The notes under the pieces are model-generated. The model made no database searches, was not told the origin of the DNA, and worked only from the letters and a program-made list of their open reading frames with translations. A stretch of 36,809 bases of DNA from Curtobacterium sp. MCBA15_001 (GTDB lineage: Bacteria; Actinomycetota; Actinomycetes; Actinomycetales; Microbacteriaceae), in the NCBI RefSeq assembly GCF_001864835.1, contig NZ_MJGI01000021.1:142349-179157 (forward strand). Reading direction: 5' to 3'. Positions 23,421 to 30,413 of the stretch are shown here, one piece after another. Numbering within the stretch: the first letter of the stretch is position 1; each line of letters opens with the position of its first letter. The position numbers and the translations under genes were made by a program.

Positions 23421-24053
23421 ATGGAGATCGCCCCCGCACCCACCCTGACCGGCGACCGCGTAACGCTCGAGCCCCTCGCGGCCGAGCACGCGGACGACCT
23501 GCGCGCGGCGGTGGCGGACGGGGACCTCTGGCGCACCTGGTACACGTCCGTACCGGCACCGGGCCAGGTCGACGCCGAGGTCGACCGTCGTCTCGCCGAG
23601 CAGTCGGCGGGCCGGATGGTGCCCTTCGCGGTGCGGGACCGCCCGACGGGTCGGGTCGTGGGCGCGACGACCTTCATGAACATCGACACGGACAACCGCC
23701 GGGTCGAGATCGGCTCCACGTTCCTGGCGCGGTCGGCGCAGCGCAGCGGCATCAACACCGAAGCCAAGCTGCTGCTCCTGGGCCACGCGTTCGACGCCTG
23801 GCAGTGCATCGCGGTCGAGTTCCGGACGCACTGGCACAACCTGCAGTCCCGCACCGCCATCGCCGGCCTCGGGGCGAAGCAGGACGGGGTGCTGCGGAAC
23901 CACGCGATCGGGCGCGACGGCACCCTGCGCGACACCGTGGTGTTCTCGATCACGGCGTCCGAGTGGCCGACCGTCCGACTCTCGCTGGCCGAGCGCCTGC
24001 GGCAGCACGACCGCGCCGAGGGCTCGCGGCGGAAGGGCGCCCGGCACGCCTGA
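23421..24053 (+). CDS. GNAT family N-acetyltransferase, RimJ/RimL-like
   Basis: A 210-residue protein with the RimJ/RimL type GNAT fold: TLTGDRVTLEPLAAEHADDL at the N-terminus, a central VVGATTFMNID beta4 strand, a region equivalent to the acetyl-CoA loop (RSAQRSGINTEAKLLLL), and a late NLQSRTAIAGLGAKQDG segment typical of this branch. It transfers acetyl from acetyl-CoA to an amine of an unknown substrate. The RSAQRSG loop differs from the canonical Q/RxxGxG/A, as usual in this subgroup. The C-terminus adds a basic tail. Confidence 0.9.
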   Translation: MEIAPAPTLTGDRVTLEPLAAEHADDLRAAVADGDLWRTWYTSVPAPGQVDAEVDRRLAEQSAGRMVPFAVRDRPTGRVVGATTFMNIDTDNRRVEIGSTFLARSAQRSGINTEAKLLLLGHAFDAWQCIAVEFRTHWHNLQSRTAIAGLGAKQDGVLRNHAIGRDGTLRDTVVFSITASEWPTVRLSLAERLRQHDRAEGSRRKGARHA

Positions 24054-24071
24054 GCACGCAGGCCCACGGCG

Positions 24072-24077
24072 TAGCGT
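24072..24077 (+). promoter_or_regulatory. -10 box of a leaderless promoter
   Basis: TAGCGT ends seven bases before ATG 24085; no ribosome binding site. Confidence 0.5.
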
Positions 24078-24084
24078 CCCGCGC

Positions 24085-24561
24085 ATGCACGTCGGTCTCC
24101 GTCTCGTCCTCGATGCTCCCGTCGACGTCGTCCGCGACGCCCTGCTCTCCCCCGCGGTGATGGTCGGCGTGACGAAGCCGTTCCTGGTGTACCGCTCGCT
24201 CGACCCGGCGGGCTTCCCGCACCGCTGGACCCCCGGGCAGCCGCACCCGATCACCGCCAGCGCGCTCGGCGTCGTCCCGAGCGGGAACAGCCACGTCGAC
24301 ATCGACCTGTACGAGGTCGACGGCGTCCCCGTGCAGCGCGACAACGGCGGCGGGACGAGCGGCCTGTTCGGACGGATGACCATGCGGCACCGGATGGCCG
24401 TGACGGCGCTGCCCGACGGCACCACGCTGTTCGTCGACCGGCTCGACTACCGGATGCGCCCCGCGGTGCTCGGGCTGGCGCTGTGGCCGGGCATGTGGGT
24501 GATCTGGCAGTGGCGTGCGCTGCGGATGCGGCAGCAGGCACCGACCTGGCCACCTGCCTGA
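24085..24561 (+). CDS. SRPBCC/START-like domain protein
   Basis: A 158-residue protein. It opens with LRLVLDAPVDVVRDALLSP, the strand-helix start of SRPBCC (START-like) domains, which bind hydrophobic ligands in a deep pocket. The C-terminus has a MRPAVLGLALWPGMWVIWQWR segment, hydrophobic enough to be amphipathic or membrane-touching, consistent with the long last helix of that fold. I cannot assign a ligand. It is 75 bases ahead of the DUF1684 gene, which has its own promoter. Confidence 0.65.
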   Translation: MHVGLRLVLDAPVDVVRDALLSPAVMVGVTKPFLVYRSLDPAGFPHRWTPGQPHPITASALGVVPSGNSHVDIDLYEVDGVPVQRDNGGGTSGLFGRMTMRHRMAVTALPDGTTLFVDRLDYRMRPAVLGLALWPGMWVIWQWRALRMRQQAPTWPPA

Positions 24562-24624
24562 GCGCAGGTCACGGGACGGACGCGATCCCTGCCTCCAGGC
24601 TGGTGGGTCACGGCCGGGCGAGCG

Positions 24625-24630
24625 TAGCCT
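24625..24630 (+). promoter_or_regulatory. -10 box of a leaderless promoter
   Basis: TAGCCT ends six bases before GTG 24637; it is the same box as at 2039-2044 and 12472-12477. Confidence 0.55.
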
Positions 24631-24636
24631 CGTCTC

Positions 24637-25284
24637 GTGAGCCAGACGCGCCCCCAGGAGCCGACGACCGACGACCGCGTGCACAGCACGCTGGCGACCG
24701 TGGACTGGCGGCGGATGACCTTCGACCTGTACCGCCGCGTCCGTGCGACCGCCGACCCGGAGACCGCGCACGCGATGTGGCGTGAGACCCGTGACGCGAT
24801 GTTCGCCGAGCACCCGGCCAGCCCGCTGCTCGACGAGGACGCGGTCGACTTCGAGGAACTGCCCGTACCGGCCTACGACCCCGAGTGGCGCTTCCGGGCC
24901 CGCGTCGAGCCCGCCGAGGCCCAGGCCATGGACGTCGAGACCGGCACCGACGGCACGGTGCACTTCGACCGGTTGGGCGTCGTGCGCCTGCCCGGGATCG
25001 GCACCCTCGACGTGTGGTCGCACGGTGGGTACGCGGGCGGCGTGTTCGTCCCCGTGAAGGACGCCAGCGCCGGCAAGGCCCGCGGGACCTACGGGGGTGG
25101 GCGCTACCTGCTCGACACGATCAAGGGCGCTGACCTCGGCGGGGACGACGGCGAACTGGTGCTCGACTTCAACTTCGCGTACAACCCCTCGTGCGCGTAC
25201 GACCCCGCGTGGGCGTGCCCGCTGGCGCCTCCGGGCAACACCGTGCCGGTGGCGATCCCGGTCGGCGAGCAGTACGACTTCTAG
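24637..25284 (+). CDS. DUF1684 family protein
   Basis: A 215-residue protein with the DUF1684 pattern: WRRMTFDLYRRVR ... MWRETRDAMFAEHPASPL near the start, a central VFVPVKDASAG, the GTYGGGRYLLDTIKGAD strand and the conserved end DFNFAYNPSCAYDPAWACPLAP. The last motif is the family hallmark. The biochemical role is unknown. GTG 24637 follows a -10 box directly. The GntR gene begins ten bases after its stop, so the two are probably cotranscribed. Confidence 0.92.
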   Translation: MSQTRPQEPTTDDRVHSTLATVDWRRMTFDLYRRVRATADPETAHAMWRETRDAMFAEHPASPLLDEDAVDFEELPVPAYDPEWRFRARVEPAEAQAMDVETGTDGTVHFDRLGVVRLPGIGTLDVWSHGGYAGGVFVPVKDASAGKARGTYGGGRYLLDTIKGADLGGDDGELVLDFNFAYNPSCAYDPAWACPLAPPGNTVPVAIPVGEQYDF

Positions 25285-25294
25285 GGCGGACACG

Positions 25295-25681
25295 ATGGCG
25301 ACGAAGACGCACACGGGATCGGCGAGCGGGCTCGTCGCGATCGACGCGGGCGGACGCATCCCGCCGTTCGAGCAGGTCCGGTCACAGATCGCGGCGCAGA
25401 TCGGTGCCGGTTACCTGGTGGACGGGCAGCGGCTGCCGAGCGTCCGGGCGCTGGCGGACGAGCTGCGGCTCGCGCCGGGGACGGTGGCGAAGGCGTACAC
25501 GCTGCTCGAGGAGTCCGGGCTCGTGCAGACTGCGCGGGGTGCCGGCACCCGGGTGGTGCGTCCGGCGGAGGTGCCGGACGAGGTCGCCGAGGCCGTGCGG
25601 GCGCTCGTGGCGACGGCGCGGGCGGCGGGGCTGTCGGCGGACCAGACGGCCGCCGCGTTGCGCGAGGCCTGGCCCGCCTAG
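25295..25681 (+). CDS. GntR family regulator, YtrA type
   Basis: A 128-residue protein with the GntR winged helix at about 23-88: PPFEQVRSQIAAQIGAGYLVDGQRLPSVRALADELRLAPGTVAKAYTLLEESGLV spans recognition helix and wing in one conserved run of family residues. Only about 40 residues follow (a helical dimerisation tail), which is the short YtrA subfamily. Such regulators usually control ABC transporter genes next to them, but none is here; it may act on the DUF1684 operon it ends or on itself. The ATG has a weak GGGCGGA site. Confidence 0.92.
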   Translation: MATKTHTGSASGLVAIDAGGRIPPFEQVRSQIAAQIGAGYLVDGQRLPSVRALADELRLAPGTVAKAYTLLEESGLVQTARGAGTRVVRPAEVPDEVAEAVRALVATARAAGLSADQTAAALREAWPA

Positions 25682-25693
25682 CGCGGTGCTGCC

Positions 25694-25785
25694 GCGCACC
25701 GTGCGCGGTTGCCGGGTGGTGCGAGGTTGCTCGCCTCGTGCGCCGGAACGAGCTCGCACCGCGCCGTGAACCGCGCACGGAGCGC
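25694..25785. repeat. Nested palindromic element between convergent genes
   Basis: Three nested stems are visible: 25694-25710 with 25769-25785 (17 bases, one mismatch), 25718-25725 with 25753-25760 (8 bases, perfect) and 25735-25739 with 25748-25752 (5 bases, perfect). The folded element would be about 92 bases long. It occupies most of the gap between the GntR gene and the GH114 gene and can act as a two-way terminator, but it is far larger than a plain terminator. Confidence 0.7.
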
Positions 25786-25808
25786 CGACGGTGCACCGTG
25801 CCCGGCGC

Positions 25809-26636
25809 TCAGCAGTGCTCGAACACGTACGCCTCGTCGTCCGGGGCCACCAGGTCGCGGTCGCGCAGGATCGTCATCGCCGGCCGGTCGTCCCGATCGC
25901 AGACGTCCGGCCACGAGCCCGCGGTGTCGTCGGTGTACTCGATGTCGATCACCCGGTCGCCGTAGACCTCCGTGTACGCGGAGCACTCGTCGTAGGTCAC
26001 GCACTCCTCGGCCACGGCGAAGTCGAACCCGACGTCGCGCTTCCCCGCGCCGGCGAGCTGCGGCGTGTTCTTCTGTCCGGCGGCCAGCCCGTGCTCGTGG
26101 GCGACCGCGACGAGCGCCTTCGCCAGCACGGTGTTGCCCGCCCGCGTCAGCGCACCGTGCGAGCGCGTCCACGAGTCGAGGTTGTCGAACTCCACCGCGT
26201 CGAAACCCCGGTCGGCACACCGGACGATCGAGGTCGTGAGCACGGACACGATCTCGGCACGCGTCGCGGCGGTCCGGGTGTCGAGCAGCATCTCGTCGGG
26301 CCAGCCCGGGTCGGACACCGGGTCGCCGTCGTCGTCGCCGTCGTCGTTGCGGAGCAGGGCGCCCGGGTGCTTCCCGGTCCAGAGCGCGGCGTCCCCGGGC
26401 TGGGTCTGGAACCCGTTGACGTAACAGATGCCGTAGGCGCCGGGGGCGGGGTGCGCGGTGCTGTCCCGCTCGACGATCGTGACGCCGCGAGCCGGTGTGT
26501 ACGCGCCGCCGAGCTGGTAGTCCGGCACGCCCGAGGTGGGGAAGGCGCGGACCGTGTCGGCCGACTGTGCGCTGCACGCCGTCAGGCCGAGGACGGCGAC
26601 GACCGCCAGGACGACGGCGGAGAGCACAGGACGCAC
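25809..26636 (-). CDS. GH114 family lipoprotein, endo-alpha-1,4-polygalactosaminidase-like
   Basis: A 275-residue lipoprotein: short positive start, hydrophobic helix and lipobox LTAC. The mature part is a GH114/TM1410-like barrel with YVNGFQTQP early, the acidic motif VEFDNLDSW and GLAAGQKN, matching the family's conserved strands. GH114 enzymes cleave galactosamine-rich polysaccharides such as those of biofilm matrix; substrate here is unknown. GTG 26636 is supported by signal peptide length and by a GAGGAT box six bases upstream. The stretch DDGDDDGD inside is an unusual acidic insert. It is divergent from the DEAD-box helicase. Confidence 0.85.
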   Translation of the reverse strand: MRPVLSAVVLAVVAVLGLTACSAQSADTVRAFPTSGVPDYQLGGAYTPARGVTIVERDSTAHPAPGAYGICYVNGFQTQPGDAALWTGKHPGALLRNDDGDDDGDPVSDPGWPDEMLLDTRTAATRAEIVSVLTTSIVRCADRGFDAVEFDNLDSWTRSHGALTRAGNTVLAKALVAVAHEHGLAAGQKNTPQLAGAGKRDVGFDFAVAEECVTYDECSAYTEVYGDRVIDIEYTDDTAGSWPDVCDRDDRPAMTILRDRDLVAPDDEAYVFEHC

Positions 26637-26718
26637 CCCGGCATCCTCGCAGACGGCTGCCGATCCGCAGCAGACCGGTGCTCCGCGGCCCCTCTTCCGG
26701 CCGAGCCCGTCGGAGCGC

Positions 26719-26724
26719 TACACT
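26719..26724 (+). promoter_or_regulatory. -10 box of the DEAD-box helicase gene
   Basis: TACACT lies 277 bases ahead of ATG 27001; a weak TTCCGG element is 18 bases further upstream. Other boxes nearer the gene were not seen. Confidence 0.4.
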
Positions 26725-26730
26725 GGTCGT

Positions 26731-27000
26731 ACTCGAGGCGCCGATCGCCTCGTGCGTCGTACGGACGCCCCCGAAACCTCCCGGTCGAACTCGACCGATG
26801 CGTATCGCGCACCACCCTCCTCCCGGAACCCGTCCGGACCCGGAGACCGGTGCCAGGCTCTCTGCTGCGGCGACAGTGCCCGCACCGCCCCGCCCGCTCC
26901 CGAGCACCAGCTCTCGAGCGAGCACCGGCACGCGGACACGCTCCCGCCCGCGCGCCGATCGAGCGCGCACCATGGCCGGCAACGGCCACGAAAGGTCACG
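26731..27000 (+). promoter_or_regulatory. Long structured 5' leader of the DEAD-box helicase mRNA
   Basis: About 270 non-coding bases precede the helicase. They include a 6-bp hairpin (26735-26751, GAGGCG / CGCCTC) and a 7-bp one (26782-26797, CGGTCGA / TCGACCG). The helicase frame is open through it, but the translation is Arg/Ser/Pro-rich with poor codon use. RNA helicase genes are often controlled through such leaders; here this is inference. Confidence 0.45.
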
Positions 27001-28587
27001 ATGACCACCCCCACTGCTGACGTCCGCTTCGCCGATCTCGGCGTCCCCACCCCGATGGTCGACGTGCTCGTCGGCCAGGGCAAGGAGACCGCCTTCCCGA
27101 TCCAGGTGGACACCCTCCCCGACTCGCTGCAGGGCAAGGACGTGCTCGGCCGCGGCCGTACCGGCTCCGGCAAGACGATCGCCTTCGCGATCCCGCTCGC
27201 CGCCCGCCTGGCAGCCAGCCCCCGCAAGCGCCGCGCCGGCCGCCCCCGCGCGCTGGTCCTCGCTCCGACCCGTGAGCTCGCGACGCAGATCGACGCGACG
27301 CTCGCTCCCCTCGCCAAGGCGATGGGCCTGAACACCACGACGATCTTCGGCGGTGTCTCGCAGGGCCGCCAGGTCGACGCGCTCCGCGGCGGCGTCGACG
27401 TCGTCGTCGCCTGCCCGGGCCGCCTCGCCGACCTCATGCAGCAGGGCCACGTGTCGCTCGACTCGATCGAGGTCACCGTCCTCGACGAGGCCGACCACAT
27501 GGCCGACATGGGCTTCCTGCCCGGCGTGACGAAGATCATGCAGGCCACGCCCGAGCAGGGGCAGCGTCTGCTGTTCTCCGCCACGCTCGACAACGGCGTG
27601 GACAAGCTCGTCAAGAAGTTCCTGCACGACCCGGTGATGCACTCCGTCGACGACGAGTCCAGCCCGGTCGAGGCGATGACCCACCACGTGTTCGAGGTCG
27701 CCGACGCCGACGCGAAGAAGGACCTCGTCAAGACCCTCGCCTCCGGCACCGGTCGACGCATCCTCTTCATGCGCACGAAGCACCACGCCAAGCGCCTGGC
27801 CAAGCAGCTGTCGAGCCAGGGCATCCCCGCGGTGGACCTGCAGGGCAACCTGTCGCAGGGCGCCCGTGAGCGCAACCTCGCCAAGTTCTCCGCCGGTGAG
27901 GCCCTGGTCCTCGTCGCCACCGACGTCGCCGCCCGTGGTGTGCACGTCGACGCCGTCGAGCTCGTCGTGCACGTCGACCCGCCGACCGAGCACAAGGCGT
28001 ACCTGCACCGCTCGGGTCGCACCGCGCGTGCCGGTTCGTCCGGTGACGTCGTCACGGTCGTCATGCCCGCCGAGCGTCGCGACGTCGCGCAGATGATGCG
28101 CAAGGCCGCGATCACCGCGAAGCCGCAGCAGGTCACCGCGACCTCCGCCCCCGTCACCGCGCTCGTCGGCGAGATCGCCCCGGTCCGTCACGTCGCCGAG
28201 GCGCCGGTCCAGCAGCAGCCCCAGCGTCGGCAGCAGTCGGCGTCCTCCGACTCCGCCGGTCAGGGTCGCGGTCGTGGCCGTGGTCGCGGGGGTCGGGCAG
28301 GAGGCCCGGCTGCGGCCGCGCAGACCGGTTCGGCATCCAGCACGGCCGGTTCCGGGCGTCGCGGCGGTCGTTCCGCCGAGGCCGGCTCCGGTGCCGCCTC
28401 GGGTGGGCAGCGCCGCGCCGGTGGCAGCCGCCGCGCGTCGAGCGACACCGTCCGCGGTGGCTCGGCTCCGGTGTGGTCGTCGGACGGTGGCTACGCCCCG
28501 GGTCGCAGCGCGTCGAACGAGTCCGGCGGCGCCCGCCGGACCGGTGGCTCGCGTCGGGCATCGCGTCCGGCCGGCTCCTCGCGCTGA
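27001..28587 (+). CDS. DEAD-box ATP-dependent RNA helicase
   Basis: A 528-residue protein with all core motifs in order: Q-motif region FPIQVDTLPDSLQGKD, Walker A GRTGSGKT (52-59), APTRELATQI, the PGR motif, DEAD (162-165), SAT in LFSATLD, ARGVHVD and HRSGRTARAG. The last ~130 residues are Arg/Gly/Ser/Gln-rich low complexity (GRGRGRGRGG and SRRA repeats), a typical RNA-binding tail. It unwinds RNA duplexes, likely in ribosome assembly or mRNA decay and cold adaptation. ATG 27001 has GAAAGG as ribosome binding site, and the Q-motif spacing confirms it. Confidence 0.95.
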   Translation: MTTPTADVRFADLGVPTPMVDVLVGQGKETAFPIQVDTLPDSLQGKDVLGRGRTGSGKTIAFAIPLAARLAASPRKRRAGRPRALVLAPTRELATQIDATLAPLAKAMGLNTTTIFGGVSQGRQVDALRGGVDVVVACPGRLADLMQQGHVSLDSIEVTVLDEADHMADMGFLPGVTKIMQATPEQGQRLLFSATLDNGVDKLVKKFLHDPVMHSVDDESSPVEAMTHHVFEVADADAKKDLVKTLASGTGRRILFMRTKHHAKRLAKQLSSQGIPAVDLQGNLSQGARERNLAKFSAGEALVLVATDVAARGVHVDAVELVVHVDPPTEHKAYLHRSGRTARAGSSGDVVTVVMPAERRDVAQMMRKAAITAKPQQVTATSAPVTALVGEIAPVRHVAEAPVQQQPQRRQQSASSDSAGQGRGRGRGRGGRAGGPAAAAQTGSASSTAGSGRRGGRSAEAGSGAASGGQRRAGGSRRASSDTVRGGSAPVWSSDGGYAPGRSASNESGGARRTGGSRRASRPAGSSR

Positions 28588-28624
28588 CCCGATCTCGACG
28601 TCTGCGCCAACCTCGACGACTCCT

Positions 28625-28650
28625 GGGAACCGCAGCCCGGTGACGGGTAC
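28625..28650 (+). promoter_or_regulatory. Candidate stress-sigma promoter of the CsbD gene
   Basis: GGGAAC, 14 bases, then GGGTAC. The -10 half (GGGTA) is the hallmark of SigB/SigF-type promoters that often drive csbD-like genes. The -35 half is not canonical. Confidence 0.35.
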
Positions 28651-28718
28651 GTTCTGGGGCATCGGCAGTCGCGCAAGCGGCCACCGAGTGACCTGTCCAC
28701 CGACGGAAGGAGCCGCGT

Positions 28719-28919
28719 ATGGCTGGCATCGATGACATCAAGAACGCTGCCGAGAAGGCAGCCGGCAAGGCCAAGGAAGCCGTCGGGAACATGACGGACA
28801 ACGACCGCCTCAAGGCCGAGGGTCAGACCGACCAGGCCAAGGCCTCGGCCAAGCAGGGCGCGACCGACGTCAAGGACGCCGCGCACGGCGTCGCCGACAG
28901 CTTCAAGGACAACAAGTAA
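28719..28919 (+). CDS. CsbD family stress protein
   Basis: A 66-residue hydrophilic protein rich in Ala, Lys and Asp, with the CsbD pattern of short helical repeats (AEKAAGKAKEAVGNMT, LKAEGQTDQAKASAKQG). CsbD is a general-stress protein of unknown mechanism, under SigB in Bacillus. The start has a perfect AAGGAG ribosome binding site. A strong terminator follows 30 bases after the stop. Confidence 0.93.
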   Translation: MAGIDDIKNAAEKAAGKAKEAVGNMTDNDRLKAEGQTDQAKASAKQGATDVKDAAHGVADSFKDNK

Positions 28920-28949
28920 CACCCAAGTCGGCCGTGCAGGCCGCACTGC

Positions 28950-28985
28950 GAAGCCCCCGGGTCCGTCACGGACCGCGGGGGCTTC
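28950..28985. terminator. Strong terminator between csbD-like and DUF4916 genes
   Basis: A 16-bp stem (GAAGCCCCCGGGTCCG against its complement, one bulged base on the right arm) with a 3-base loop. It lacks a clear U-tract, as is common in high-GC actinobacteria, and can serve both convergent genes. Confidence 0.85.
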
Positions 28986-29019
28986 GTCGTGCTCGGGGCG
29001 CGCGGCTCCCGTCACACGG

Positions 29020-29568
29020 TCAGAGCAGCGCGCCGACCGAGGCGAGCCCCGCACGCATGAGGGCGCCGCGACCGCCTTCCATCTCGTCGGAGACCGCCGC
29101 CGACGCCGCTTCCATCGGGGTCATCCACGTCAGCTCGAGGGCGTCCTGGCGCGGCTCGCACGTGCCCGTGACCGGGACGACGTAGGCGAGGGAGATCGCG
29201 TGCTGCCGCTCGTCGGTGTAGACCGAGGCGCCGGGCAGCGGGAAGTACTCGGCCACCGTGAACGGCGCCGGGTTCGAGGGCAACTGCGGGAACGCCATCG
29301 GCCCGAGGTCCTTCTCCAGGTGGCGGAACAGCGCCGTGCGGATCGACTCGCCGAACATGACGCGGCCGGAGACCAGCGTGCGGGCGATGGACCCGCTCGG
29401 GGCGACGCGCAGCAGCACGCCGACCTCGGTCACGACGCCGAGCCCGTCGGTGCGCACGGGGATGGCCTCGACGTAGCAGATCGGCAGACGGCGGCGGACC
29501 GAGGCGAGTTCCTCGTCGGACAGCCAGCCGGAGTCGGGATCGGGGTCGGGGGTACGCGTCGAGGCCAT
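29020..29568 (-). CDS. DUF4916 / Nudix-like hydrolase family protein
   Basis: A 182-residue protein: GWLSDEELASVRRRLPICYVEAIPVR at the start, LVSGRVMFGESIRTALFRHLEKDLGP in the centre, AEYFP, and RQHAISLAYVVPVTG. It belongs to an actinobacterial Nudix-fold group (DUF4916). The canonical Nudix box G(x5)E(x7)REUxEExGU is degenerate: SGRVMFGESIRTALFRHLEKDLG keeps the helix but not all catalytic Glu residues, so hydrolase activity is doubtful. A TAGACA box six bases before ATG 29568 hints at a leaderless start. Confidence 0.85.
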   Translation of the reverse strand: MASTRTPDPDPDSGWLSDEELASVRRRLPICYVEAIPVRTDGLGVVTEVGVLLRVAPSGSIARTLVSGRVMFGESIRTALFRHLEKDLGPMAFPQLPSNPAPFTVAEYFPLPGASVYTDERQHAISLAYVVPVTGTCEPRQDALELTWMTPMEAASAAVSDEMEGGRGALMRAGLASVGALL

Positions 29569-29649
29569 GCACCGTGTCTACCAGCCGCACGCGCGTGTTC
29601 GGCGTACGGCGCGGTCGACGTGGACGGATGGCGTCGTCCCCGTGGCGGT

Positions 29650-29655
29650 TAGCGT
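29650..29655 (+). promoter_or_regulatory. -10 box of a leaderless promoter
   Basis: TAGCGT ends seven bases before GTG 29663, and decides this start over a longer frame beginning at 29567. Confidence 0.55.
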
Positions 29656-29662
29656 GGTCCCC

Positions 29663-30280
29663 GTGATCGACGCGGACATCGTGCAGTGGACCCGACCGGA
29701 ACCCGAGCGGGCGGGGACGCCGTTGCTCGTCGCACTGCACGGGGTGGGGTCGAACGAGCGCGACCTGCTCGGGCTCGCACCCGCGCTGCCGCCGTCGTGG
29801 ACGATCGCTGCGCTCCGGGCACCGATGCCGTGGGGTCCGGGCTTCAGCTGGTACCCACTCGGCACGCCCGGGTCCCCGGCGCTCGAGCCCGTCGACGCCG
29901 CGGTCGAGGACGTGCTCGCGTGGATCGACACCGTCGCACCCGAGCACCCGCGCATCGGCCTGCTGGGGTTCTCGCAGGGCGGGTCGATGGCGCTGCAGCT
30001 CCTGCGCGCACGGCCGTCGGGCTTCGCCTTCGCTGTGTCGCTGTCGGGCTTCGTCGTGCCGGGGGTCGTGGACACGCGGGACGAGGCCGTCGCAGCGGTG
30101 CGTCCGCGGGTGTTCCTGGGGCACGGGGACCTGGACGCGGTCATCCCCGCCGAGGCCACCGCGCGCACGAGCGCCTGGGCAGCGGCGCACACGGACGTGA
30201 CCGACCGGACCTACCCCGGACTGCCGCACGCGGTGTCCGCCGACGAGCTCGCGGACGTGTCCGCCTTCATCAGCGGCTGA
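29663..30280 (+). CDS. Phospholipase/carboxylesterase family alpha/beta hydrolase
   Basis: A 205-residue protein of the YpfH/carboxylesterase type. LVALHGVGSNERDLLGLAPAL gives the oxyanion-hole strand. The nucleophile is Ser104 in GFSQGG, the acid Asp is in GHGDLDAVIP, and the catalytic His is in GLPHAVS. Length fits (200-220). It hydrolyses short-chain esters or lysophospholipids; the exact substrate is unknown. The longer frame from 29567 is Arg/Thr-rich, precedes the -10 box and is rejected. Confidence 0.92.
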   Translation: MIDADIVQWTRPEPERAGTPLLVALHGVGSNERDLLGLAPALPPSWTIAALRAPMPWGPGFSWYPLGTPGSPALEPVDAAVEDVLAWIDTVAPEHPRIGLLGFSQGGSMALQLLRARPSGFAFAVSLSGFVVPGVVDTRDEAVAAVRPRVFLGHGDLDAVIPAEATARTSAWAAAHTDVTDRTYPGLPHAVSADELADVSAFISG

Positions 30281-30285
30281 CGACG

Positions 30286-30325
30286 GACGGGAGGCCCGGT
30301 GCCAGCTGACACCGGGCCTCCCGTC
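30286..30325. terminator. Terminator of the carboxylesterase gene
   Basis: A perfect 16-bp stem (GACGGGAGGCCCGGTG and its complement) with an 8-base loop starts six bases after the stop. Confidence 0.9.
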
Positions 30326-30345
30326 GGCCCTTCGGTCGGTCCCAG

Positions 30346-30400
30346 TCGCGAAAGCGACAGATCAGCCGCGAAGTTCCGCTGAGATCTGTCGCTTTCGCGA
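30346..30400. repeat. Perfect 18-bp inverted repeat, possible repeated palindromic element
   Basis: TCGCGAAAGCGACAGATC (30346-30363) is exactly mirrored at 30383-30400 around a 19-base centre; AGC/GCT pairs extend the stem inward past a two-base bulge. It lies 20 bases after another complete terminator and 14 bases from the PadR stop. It may terminate padR transcription, but its AT-richer, perfectly kept arms suggest a dispersed element. Confidence 0.75.
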
Positions 30401-30413
30401 TGAGGAAGATCGA

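Noticed and set aside
22729..23559. Longer 276-residue form of the ComB-like protein
   Set aside because: The first ~78 residues are Arg/Pro-rich, lie opposite the GNAT gene and its promoter, and the family start pattern begins near GTG 23325.
26536..27000. Upstream extension of the DEAD-box helicase reading frame
   Set aside because: The frame is open by chance in GC-rich DNA; the translation is Arg/Ser/Pro-rich, it overlaps the start of the divergent GH114 gene, and the helicase Q-motif spacing and a ribosome binding site support ATG 27001.
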